Positions 48,481 through 58,159 of a DNA stretch of 64,000 nucleotides are shown here, piece after piece. A program made the position numbers and the translations under genes. Numbering within the stretch: the stretch's first letter is position 1; every line of letters starts with the position of its first letter. This stretch comes from Neopestalotiopsis rosae (Eukaryota > Ascomycota > Sordariomycetes > Amphisphaeriales > Sporocadaceae): positions 8,263,511-8,327,510 of the forward strand of contig JALGAS010000001.1 of the NCBI GenBank assembly GCA_023078685.1, given 5' to 3'. The notes under the pieces were generated by a model. That model made no database searches, had not been told where the DNA came from, and saw only the letters and a program-made list of their open reading frames with translations.

Positions 48481-49054
48481 TTACAAGGCCTCATATTTTT
48501 TGACCTTCTTTGCAGTTGTAGTCCCAGGTACAGATTCACGATAAATCCTCTGAATCTCTTCCACTAGCTTTTGTACGTTTTCATCAGTATTGGCTGTTCG
48601 GCTCCTCTGTGTCTGAGCCTGTATGGTAAGAGAATCGTTTCTGCTGGTGTAATATCTTGAAACTCGCAAGGCCGGATGCAGCAACTTGGGAAGGACCCGT
48701 GTGAGCTCATGGATTGCCCAAACGGTCGTTGCTTTAGTCTCTGTTCTGTATCCAGCAGCTAGTAAGTAGGCTTGTCATTTTTTGCACGTCGTTTCCGTCT
48801 GTAAAGAATGCGGAAGGGACTTACTTATTAACGTGTTGACCACCTGGCCCGCTTGACCTTGAATAGCTCGTCTGACCTTTTGGTAGCACCTCCTCAGTGA
48901 AGGAGGAGTACCATTTTCTTGCCTCGGCCAGGTCTTCTTGATCAAAATCTGCATCAAAAGCCTGATTCCGGACCGACCTCACAAACTCTACAGAGCGTGT
49001 CACTAAAGGCACTCTCCGAGCTCCAGAGAGCGGACCTATCAAAGACTTGAACAT
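48481..49054 (-). CDS. Mitochondrial GGQ-type peptidyl-tRNA hydrolase / release factor (ICT1/Pth4-like)
   Basis: Small class-I release-factor-like protein that hydrolyses peptidyl-tRNA on stalled mitochondrial ribosomes. Exons 49054-48825 and 48745-48481 flank a 79-base intron (GTAAGT, ACAG) and give 164 residues. The start MFKSLIGPLSGARRVPLV is a plausible mitochondrial presequence; an in-frame ATG at 49138 would lengthen it without improving it. The catalytic loop is SSGPGGQHVNK, split by the intron in the Lys codon, followed by TETKATTVW as in the family. There is no codon-recognition domain, as expected for ICT1/Pth4. The C-terminus is basic (TTAKKVKKYEAL), which fits the ribosome-binding tail of this group. 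Confidence 0.9.
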
Positions 49055-51008
49055 GGTAGACGAGGTGCTTGATTGGCCCAGCAATGCATCGTGCTTGGCT
49101 ACAGATGCTAAGCAGAGCAGAATATCTTCACTTGCCACCGTAAGCGGGCAAGCAGTACGATGAGATTAATATAGGTGATATAGGCAATGTTAAATGTGCA
49201 AGATCATTCTTGCATATCGCACAACTTGATCTGGAGCCTTTGGTCTTGATCTTGACGGCGTATCTGGTTCCTAGCAACTCGAGGGGTATAAAAAAAAAAA
49301 AGAAAAAAAGAAGAAGAAGAAGATCCTATTGAACACTTATCAGCACGTCATTCTTGCGGCAAGAGACCACCTCTAGCTAGTTTGGTCCACGAATAGATGT
49401 GGTAAATGATTTATACCAGCAGGAAGTGTTGTGCAATCTGCCGTGCGGTCACTCGGGCAGCACGGCGTATCTTCATTATGGACTGTCATGATTCGGAATC
49501 CACGGCGCGAAGTTCTTACAGGATCTTTGGTTGGCAGCAAAAATGAGAGCAACAGGAATAAGCTCAAAGTCTACCACGCGACTGATTATGTAGCAGTCAT
49601 TGAATCATGTGGTCCAGCTCAACACTCGAATGGCTGAGTGATTGTTGTTGGACTCTGCTTTCCTCCGCTTTGCACCGGCAAGAACCATAAAATGAATGTT
49701 GTCGGTTCTTCTAAGTGAATGATCGCCGCTTTCTGAACATGGAGTTTTGAAGACCTCGTGGATTTAATGGTGAAATTGAACATTAATTATTGACTTCCGC
49801 TCAAATTGATAATTGGAGATGTGTAGGGTGCTTGAGTAGGTACCTAACAACCTTCACTGGTCCGAGCGCCTCAACTGGCTCTTCAAATTCAATGCGCTTG
49901 AGTGCCCCGCGGTCCAGGTACTATGACCCGTTGCTTCTTCCCTGTCCCTCTCTGACTCCGTGCCAGTCAGCCAATGCCTGCTGCAAACAATTTGGTGACA
50001 ACAACTGGAGTGCTCTCGCAAAATTTCACCATTCTCGTAACCTCAACGCAATTATCAGGTCCAGGACATATCATTTCTCTCAGGTTCGTCCACAACTACT
50101 GTCCGTCCAGGGCCGATCGCTATTGAGTGTCCATTGAATCATCCTTTACTCCCGTTTCACGCGAACAGAAGGTATCGCCGCCAAACGAGCCGTTCAAGGC
50201 AGCACACACGCCGCACACTGGAACGAGCCTTCACAACGGACCCAAACCGAGCAGAACGCACTGAAAAGGAACATAAATCGCAACGCGACTACAGCCTCGA
50301 CGCTTTCGGCTCCTCTGAAGACTTCAACGATCGAAATTCACTATCGCCTGAAGAATTGCTGGCCCAGCCTTGCGCTGCACTGAACTGTACCCAACGCGAT
50401 TCGATACAAGCATTGACAGTTTGACTGCGACAAGACAGGCCACTGCGTCTGATCTCCTTTCCCATACCAAACCCAGAGGGAATACATATTGGACTAGACG
50501 AGTGATCTTTGTGCATTCGCTCCCGATCGCAAGGTTTCCAGCCCGGTCGTGAAGCAGAACTACCAGAGCCGCTGCCGCAAGAAAAAGGACCTTTGTGGAA
50601 TACACTGGTGAAAGCAGATGCGCAGCGCATGATCCATCTCAGTGACCCAATCTGGAACCGCACCAAAAACCTATGATCAACAGTCTGTATCATGCTCAAA
50701 GAGTGAACACTGCTGCTGCTTCGAAAGAAATACTTCCATTCGACAATCCAGGATCCATTTCCTCGCATCCATTTGACAATTCGAGACTCTTGCTCGTAGC
50801 TATACCTCTACGGCCTGCCATATCAAGACCATATCGCCCATTATCTTGTCCCACTTGATCGTGTAGAATACCCATCATCTGCACCATCCCTCGCTTTTTC
50901 TTTTGCCTTGGCGCACTCTTGTCGGCTTCGTCCATCGCACTGGTCTGTTGTTCAAGACTAGATGCACACCAAACCTCAAATAATTGTCCACTTTGAAATC
51001 GAGGCTTG
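49055..51008. other. Divergent interval, GGQ factor and NAB3 promoters
   Basis: About 1.95 kb. A purine/poly(A) patch with AAG repeats lies at 49290-49325. The second half (about 49800-51000) is pyrimidine-rich and probably the NAB3 promoter and long 5' leader; a plus-strand frame at 50134-50424 may be an upstream ORF but is not supported as a gene. Confidence 0.5.
49290..49325. repeat. Poly(A)/(AAG) microsatellite
   Basis: A-run interrupted by single G, then tandem AAG trinucleotides. Located in the GGQ-factor upstream region. Confidence 0.8.
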
Positions 51009-53533
51009 ATGACGGACAATCCAGAACTGGTGGCAACCGCCAACCTGACTCCCCAGTCCCCCAAACCTATAAACCTTTCGTCACCAGCTTCTGTCCCTGC
51101 CCTGCAGGACCAGGCCGATTCCTTGTCCACCATGGCATTATCCCCCAGCGAGGATGTGGCTACAATCGATGTCACAAGTATAGCCAACCAGAACTTCAAT
51201 GGCATGGGCACGGAGCAAGTAAAAGAACTTGACAGCAACCTATTGTCAGAGAATGCAGATGCCAGCACAGTCGTTACCAACGATCATGAAGTCGGGGCTC
51301 AAAGTTCCGGCGAGCAAGAGGACGACGAGGATCAATATGCCAAGGACTTTGATTCTCCCGTTCCCGATGCTGTTGAGACTGGTGAAGACGGAGAAGCAGT
51401 CGACATGAATGACATGCGCAAGGCGGAAATCATTGCAAATGTGCCGAGTGTTGAACAAGTCGCACCGTCCGCACCCGCTCTTGTAGCTAAAGCCAACGAT
51501 GTGATTGCTCAAGCGAATGACACTTCAGTCGCGACAACAGGCTCAGATAATACCGGTATGCTGGTGGCATCAGCTGGACCTCAAACGGCTGGTGAGGATG
51601 CCATCGATATCCAGGCTCTTGTTGATACCATCACCGCTCGTAATGCTGTCGCGGTCCCCAATCAGCAGCCCGAGGTGATACCCAGCGTAGCCAACACAAA
51701 CGGAGCATCAGACGTTCCGCAGTCGCTTCCACCCAAGCCTCCGGTATCTCAGCAGCCATCGACTACAAATGAACTGCCCCAGGACATGCAAGAGTTCCAG
51801 CCAATGTCGAATGGTGCTGCACAGAACATGATTCCCGGTCCCAGTCTCCCTTATGCAAACCCGCCAGATATTGCCCCTGTTCCTCTTGGCTATGTCGCCC
51901 CAACCATGTATCCTTCTGGAATGCCTGCAACACACACAGCCCCATATGACAATTCCACCGTCGCCGGGGGCACTTTTCAAACCCACAACCAGTCACAACG
52001 TTACGACGAATTCCTCAAGGAGGAGCGCAAGTATGTCTCTGAGGCTAAATGGGATAGGTTCCCTGAGGGATCAAGACTGTTCATTGGTTAGTTATGCTAT
52101 CATGATCCCAAGAACGTGATGCTAACAACTTGTACTAGGGAACCTCTCAAGCGAAAGAGCAACAAAGAAAGAAGTATTCGACATCTTCTCACCATACGGC
52201 AGGCTTGCTCAAATATCTCTCAAGCAAGCATATGGATTCGTCCAGTACCATACAGTTGCGGAAGGCAAGGCTGCCACCGCTGCTCTTCAGGACCTGGAAA
52301 TTAGTGGCCGCAAAATCCGTGAGTCGTTCTCAAACATGGCGGACCAGAAACATGGCGGACTAGTAACATGGCTAATCTTGCATAGATCTTGAAATTTCTC
52401 GTGCTCAAAAGAAGGATGGCGATGGAGATAAACGGGGAGCCCGCGGAGGTCGTGCTGGAAGCATTCAACAAAATGACCGTGATCGGGCCCGGTTCGATAG
52501 CCGCCGCAACGATGGATATCGACCTCGTTCACCTTCTCCATCTCGAGGGTCGCACTCGCGCCAAGGCTCATATGGTAGAGGAGATCGCGGCCAGTGGGAT
52601 GTGCCATCTGACTATGCCCGTCGCGGCCGTTCCAGATCGCCCATGAGTTATGGTGGTGGACACTACCGTCGTCGCAGTCCAAGCCCTTACCGACGCGGCC
52701 TACCAAAGTCTGAAGCTGATCTGGACATACCCCGTCGGTTTGGGGCAAATGTTCCTGACGTCCAGCTTTTGCTTCTACAAGAAGTCAATCGGGACTTCGT
52801 TGCTTGGGTCCAGGGTGCCTTTGTTGAACGCGGCTTGAAGGTAGAGGTCATGTTTCTCGATCCTCGCTTTCCTCGCGAACTAGTCATTCAAAGACAGGTT
52901 GTGGAGGGCGTGCATGGTGTTACGGAGCTGGATTACCACTCACAATCCATGGCCAAGATCCCTCTCCAGACTTTTGATCGATCCACTGGTCGACACAATG
53001 CCCGCTTTGACCAGTATCAAGATCTTGACCCAAAAATTGCGGCAGAGATTGTCATGCGTGCCAAAGCACAGAGCCAGAGCCAAATGCAGGCACCGACAAG
53101 CTACGGCAACACTGGCTACTACCCGCCAGCTACCTATTCAGTGCCACAGCAATTGCCACAACAGCTCCCACCGCAAATGCCACCGCAAATGGCACCGCAA
53201 ATACCGCCGCAGTACTCTGCTATGCCTGCCCAGGCTCCAACAATGCAGTATCCTGGTGGAGTCGACAATGCCACAATCCAAAGAGTCCTATCCGCCATGC
53301 ACAATAACCCTGTGCATCCGCAAATGGCTGCAGGTCCTGGCGTGGATGTGAATGCAGTTCTCAACGCTCTAGGAGCCAATGGCGCTGCGCCTCCGCAGCA
53401 GCAACAGCCCATGGTCTATCCCCATTCCCAACCTCAGGCACACCCAGCTCATGGACACCCGCCCCAAGGCAATTCATCAGACCAAGCATATGTCCAGGAC
53501 ATCATGGCCCAGCTATCTCGATACAGGCAATAG
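51009..53533 (+). CDS. NAB3: NAB3-like RNA-binding protein
   Basis: Nuclear RRM protein, the probable counterpart of yeast Nab3 (Nrd1-Nab3-Sen1 termination of noncoding transcripts). Exons 51009-52086, 52139-52318 and 52386-53533 join in phase, with introns of 52 (GCTAAC branch point) and 67 bases, giving 801 residues. The N-terminal 345 residues are acidic and low complexity, with EQEDDEDQYAKDFDSP. The single RRM spans the first two junctions: RNP2 LFIGNL, KKEVFDIFSPYGRLAQISLK, RNP1 AYGFVQY. An RG/RS-rich stretch follows (GARGGRAGS, RRRSPSPYRRG). Next is an anticodon-binding-like fold, VQLLLLQEVNRDFVAWVQ ... VEVMFLDPRFP. The tail is Gln/Pro-rich, as in yeast Nab3. The start is ATG 51009. Orthology is inferred from layout, not alignment. 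Confidence 0.86.
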
Positions 53534-54257
53534 AGCCCAAGGTACGCTGATGACTCTTGTTTATCAGAAGATGGCCCAATCGGGCGCGCATGAGCGCAGT
53601 CTCGCCCACAAAGCATGAATTCTGTACTCCTCGTTGTTTGCAGCGACATCGATACCATAATCAATTCTTGGTTTTGAGCATTATCTCGGGTGGACTGAGG
53701 TGACTGGAGGCGTTTTCATCCACGCACTACTTTAATGTCCTGCTTTCCCCTCTGTCTAGTCACGATCAGTCATGTATTGTTTGTGCCCGAATCATGTTCA
53801 GTCCACAGATCACAAGATGACGGCCGTTTGGCGTTCATGTGTGTCGTGTAGTGTGCCTTCTGCAAGCTCAGCCCAGGGGCTTCAAGAGTACATCGTTTGT
53901 GTAGTCGAAGTTTGGGTTTGGTTGTGCTGTTGCATGGATGGCATTGTCGCATAGCTGTAACATCAATGGAGTACAATTAGAAGCAAGCGTGTATGGGAGT
54001 CCATTAAAAAGGATGTCGTCGACATATTTACATTTGCATTCAAGCGCTTGAAGAGTGGGCTCGCGACTTGTAGGTACAAGAATCTGTATTTCCATTGACG
54101 TGTGACATGCACCTGTTCAGACGGATTTTTATAAGGCTCACCCAGGAAAGGAAATTGATAAATATACGAAATACTCTTAACACTAATGTGTTGCTGCATC
54201 TTGACCGTGACCTCTCATCAATCACATCCTCCTTCAGCGAGCATATCTTGCATGACA
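53534..54257. other. Convergent 3' region of NAB3 and the P450
   Basis: About 720 bases with both 3' ends; no gene supported. Confidence 0.6.
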
Positions 54258-55853
54258 CTACTGCCTTGCCTTGAGATCAACAAACAACGGCGGCTTGATC
54301 CATAAGAACCAGACATCCTGCCTCTCAACCCAATGATCCCACTCGTGCTGCTCCTTGTCCGTCATCTTGGGGATGCATGGATCAAAACGCCAGAGAAGCT
54401 TAGCCAAGATCAAGTGCATCTCAGCCTTGGCCAGGTTCATGCCAACGCAATTGCGCGATCCATAGCTGAATGGCTGATAAGATCCCGTGGCATTATCATC
54501 ATCAAATTCTGGTGGACGGCCCTGGCCCTTGGGATACCAGCGCTCAGGAATGAATTCCAATGGTTTGGCAAAGTTGATCGAGGACCTGTTGGATATGTAC
54601 TTGGAAACAGTCACTCTTGTGCCCTCGGGAAGAAACACTCCATTGATAGTATCGCCGCCCTTGGGAGCCACACGAGGTGCAAAGGTGGGAACCGGATCGT
54701 AAATGCGGATTGATTCGCTGAGCACAGCGTCCATGTATGGGAGGAAGTTGGGCTGAGTCGATGCGACCGTAATATCTTCGTCCTTGGCAAAGGTTGTCCT
54801 TACTTCGGCCGTGACCTGGTCAAGGACCCGCGGGTTCCGCAGGAGATAGTAAATGGTCCCGGAAAGTAATGTAGCCGTGGTCTCTGATCCAGCAAAGACT
54901 AGGTCTTGAGCACTACTCTCGAGCTCCGCGACTGTGAAACCTTCTTGGCCGTCCACTGTGTGTCGGAATTCTTTGTCGCTATCAACAATGAGCCCATTCT
55001 TGAGCAGGCGATCAAAAAAGTCACCCCGGTCCTTGCCATGAGCAAGTCGCTTCTGCAGCTTTTCTGAAATGTACTTTGCATTCTCTTGTACTCCGCGCAA
55101 AATGTCAGACGGAAGCAGGATGGCAGCAAGCGCAATGATGTGCCACCTCTCAAGGATACCGATCATGACAGCGGGACGTAGCAGCTTGAAGCTCAACGAC
55201 ATCCACTCGTGTTGCTTTTCGTCCTTGAGTGCACCAAATGCCTCCCCAAATGCGAGGTCGCCAATGACATCGGTCGTCGTCCAGCTGAACCACTTGACCA
55301 CGTCTACGGGACCCGACTGCGCATGCTTGGCCAATGCATTCACTAGCATGTCGGCATAGAGTAGAATCCGAGGCGATTGATCGCGCAAACCTTGAGTTGA
55401 AAAGACGTGTGCAAGACTACGTCGCAGGCGGCGATGGTCCTCCTTGGGGGCACCTAAGATACCCGGAGCGCCATTGGGGTAGCTGAAGGAATCGCCCTTG
55501 AACCATTCTGCATGGCCCGATCGGAACCCATAGGCATCTTTCCAAGTGTAGCCCTCGAGGTACGACAGCTCGTTGGGCCGTGTTCGCACAACAGGTCCGT
55601 ATTGGTCGTGGAGCTTGGTCAGAACTCGCAGAGCCGAGCCATTTGCGCAGGCAATGTCGTATGGGAGACTGGAGGCTGCGTTCAGGAGTGGCCCCGGGAA
55701 TTGTCTCAAGGGTGAGAAAAAGATGTTGTACAATATGTTATAGATGATTGTCCCAGTACCCTGCCTTATGTGAGTAGTTTCCTTATATGATTGCAAGTGT
55801 AAACTGACCAGTATCAAGCCTGTTTCAAAGAGCAATATATACGATAAAGCCAT
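54258..55853 (-). CDS. Cytochrome P450 monooxygenase
   Basis: ER-bound haem-thiolate monooxygenase using NADPH-P450 reductase. The frame is open for 531 codons from MALSYILLFETGLIL, an N-terminal membrane anchor. A 48-base stretch soon after the start has a GTCAGT donor and AG acceptor, is a multiple of three and has no stop; removing it gives 515 residues and a better anchor followed by SPLRQFPGP, the proline-rich hinge. Motifs: I-helix FAGSETTAT, K-helix ESIR, PERW region FIPERWYP, and the haem loop FSYGSRNCVGMNL with the axial Cys. The overall pattern resembles the CYP65 type (isotrichodermin C-15 hydroxylase-like), by eye only. No biosynthetic partner is next to it, and RIP-like DNA begins about 260 bases upstream of its start. 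Confidence 0.93.
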   Translation of the reverse strand: MALSYILLFETGLILVSLHLQSYKETTHIRQGTGTIIYNILYNIFFSPLRQFPGPLLNAASSLPYDIACANGSALRVLTKLHDQYGPVVRTRPNELSYLEGYTWKDAYGFRSGHAEWFKGDSFSYPNGAPGILGAPKEDHRRLRRSLAHVFSTQGLRDQSPRILLYADMLVNALAKHAQSGPVDVVKWFSWTTTDVIGDLAFGEAFGALKDEKQHEWMSLSFKLLRPAVMIGILERWHIIALAAILLPSDILRGVQENAKYISEKLQKRLAHGKDRGDFFDRLLKNGLIVDSDKEFRHTVDGQEGFTVAELESSAQDLVFAGSETTATLLSGTIYYLLRNPRVLDQVTAEVRTTFAKDEDITVASTQPNFLPYMDAVLSESIRIYDPVPTFAPRVAPKGGDTINGVFLPEGTRVTVSKYISNRSSINFAKPLEFIPERWYPKGQGRPPEFDDDNATGSYQPFSYGSRNCVGMNLAKAEMHLILAKLLWRFDPCIPKMTDKEQHEWDHWVERQDVWFLWIKPPLFVDLKARQ

Positions 55854-56109
55854 GTCGTGATCTCTTGCTTATCGAAATGAAGATGATGTGACAAATGATG
55901 TGACTAGGCGCGATGGGTCTTGTCCATTTATATGCAACCTTTCCAACCTCAAGTATGTTCTCTATGGGTTACACACGGCTCGCAGACTCTCGTTACATCT
56001 TCCAGCATGCATTGCATTGCTTATCGCACGTATGCCGTCGCTGGGCATGACTGTGCGCCAATTTGCCGACGAAGCATTAAAGGACAGTGACATGCAGCTT
56101 ACGTTTTAG

Positions 56110-57588
56110 TAGGCTTAATGGCTGCGCATATCTCGATCTTTATTGGTATGCGCCCGTCCATGGGGTATGGGATGGCTGCATATTGCGAGTAAATTAATAG
56201 ATTACTTGGAAGGTATATGCGAGGCTATTAAATTATTGCGAAAAGTAAAGAGACCTTAATATGCAGCAAAGAGCGGGGTCGTTTTAAAAAGCATATTTGC
56301 AAAGATATGCTATTATACGACGATAAAGCAAAAAGTATATTCGTGATTATTAAAGCTTTAATATTATAAGTACTCGAATAAAAAATAATGCATTTAACGT
56401 AATTAATAAGTAAGTCGTTAATATAAGCGAGTCGCTAATAAAATTTAATTTTTTTATTATTAAATTTTAATTTTTAATTTTTTATAAAAAATAATAATAT
56501 TTTCGTTTAATAAATTAAATATAACATAATTAATAAGCGAATCGCTAATATAAGCGAGTTATTAATTAAACCGGATTTTTTAATTATAAATTTATAAAAT
56601 TTAATTATTATATAATAAATTTAATTAAATTATTTTAAATCCTTTTTATCGGATATTTTTATTTTAATTATATAAATTCGCGTATTATATCCGGGGTTAT
56701 TATAAATATTATAACGCTAAACGCGCGCTTTTGCCTTTTTAAACGATTATTATTATTATTTTATTAATTTATTGCTTTTTTTCGATTTAAATTTTTAATT
56801 TTAATTATAAGACTTCGGAATATCGACGATATTATTAAAACCCTTAATTAGGAAATTCGTGGGTTTGCCTTACGGCGCAAAATATATGGGAAATAATAAA
56901 TATTATTATTAAGCATATTTAGCCTTAAAATTAAGCCTTCGCTATTTTAGCCCTTATTTCCCGGCGCCCCTTATTAGGGGGCAGACGTGGGGTCGCGAAG
57001 GGAGTGCACTTAATTAACGGTGGTTTTCCTTACGATCTTCCCCACGATTTTTAACGCCGACCGCCCCTTACCTAAGCCGCTATATAAATGCGCTAAACGC
57101 CGACCGGTTTATTACCGTCCCTTATTTTGCGTTTATTTACGTTTATTATATTTATTACCGATTTTTACGTCGAATCGATTACGGGTTTATTACGTCCCGC
57201 TTATTATTAAATTTGCTAAATTTACCTGCCGTTTACCTTTTATATTTATTACGTTTATTATATTTAGCGTATTTATTTAGGCTTATTTACGTTTTTTACG
57301 TTTATTACATTTATTATATTTAGCGCATTTATTTAGGCTTATTTACGTTTTTTATATCGATCCGATTATAAGCTTATTATATCCCGTTTATTAAAATTAT
57401 TTGCGTTTGCCCTTTATATTTGCCTTTTATAAATCTATTTATATTTTTTATATCCTTTACGTTTATTATATTTATTACGTTTATTACGTTTAGCGTATTT
57501 GCTTAAATTTATTTATATTTTTTATATCGACTCGATTACGGGCACCCGACGCCTTTCCGGCCTTTTAACGTTTTATTCCCGGTATAAT
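56110..57588. repeat. RIP-like AT-saturated block
   Basis: About 1.5 kb of strongly AT-rich DNA, full of TAAT/TTAT/TTTA words. CA and TG dinucleotides are scarce and remaining G/C mostly sit in CG, CC or GG. This is the footprint expected of repeat-induced point mutation on an old repeat. No reading frame survives. It ends abruptly at the LTR boundary at 57589. Its right third carries a degenerate tandem repeat (listed separately). Confidence 0.8.
57166..57544. repeat. Degenerate tandem repeat, about 175-bp period
   Basis: Related segments holding a TCGATTACGGG/CCGATTATAAG core and a TTATTA..TCCCG stretch recur at about 57170, 57352 and 57522. A shorter unit (TATTTAGCG[TC]ATTTATTTAGG) repeats at about 57260 and 57317. 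Differences between copies are mostly C/T, as RIP would give. Confidence 0.6.
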
Positions 57589-58100
57589 TGTTACGAACAT
57601 GCACCCTTGCAGAAGGACAAACAACTGTGTTGGCGCTTAAGAAGGTATGCTGCGGGGCAGTGACCACGGCCCTGGCCAAAAGACCCAGCCACCCCCGCCA
57701 GCTGTCAACAAGTGTTGACAGGATCATGGCCTTGGCAATGATCCATTGGCATGGATCACAAGGATCATTGTGATCCATAAGATCCAAGAACAAAGGGGAT
57801 CATACTTGTTGGTATGATCCAAGCAAACATCAGTGAGGGAATGAATGGATATATTAGGGAGGGATTTCCTACGGTTACATAGACAGTCATTACCTCAGTG
57901 ATCAATCTAAGCATCTATCTTACCCATAGGTGAAGCATTCAATACGCTTTGACGACTACACTTGTGAATCATTTCAGGACCACCATCTTCAGTTACTCAT
58001 TGCTCAGTTCAGTATCTTGGCTAGCGTTCCCTGTTAGCATAAACCCCCAACACCTCTTATACTCAGGTTTATTCTAGAAACCCGTAGTATAGTCGTTACA
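57589..58100 (+). repeat. 5' LTR, about 512 bp
   Basis: Begins TGTTACG and ends CGTTACA, near-perfect inverted ends with the TG...CA rule. It lies between RIP-like DNA and the gag leader. Boundaries are inferred without the second LTR. It contains the chain of GATC inverted repeats at 57720-57822. Confidence 0.7.
57720..57822. repeat. Chain of GGATCA/TGATCC inverted repeats in the LTR
   Basis: Several small palindromes follow each other. The clearest are GGATCACAA/TTGTGATCC at 57753-57776 (6-base loop) and GGATCATAC/GTATGATCC at about 57799-57822 (6-base loop). To the left, TGATCCAT/ATGGATCA and GGATCAT/ATGATCC share half-sites. Confidence 0.75.
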
Positions 58101-58159
58101 TTTTGATCACTCTTGTTCAGGTACGTTCCCCCAGAAACTAACTGAGCAATATCGGCAGA

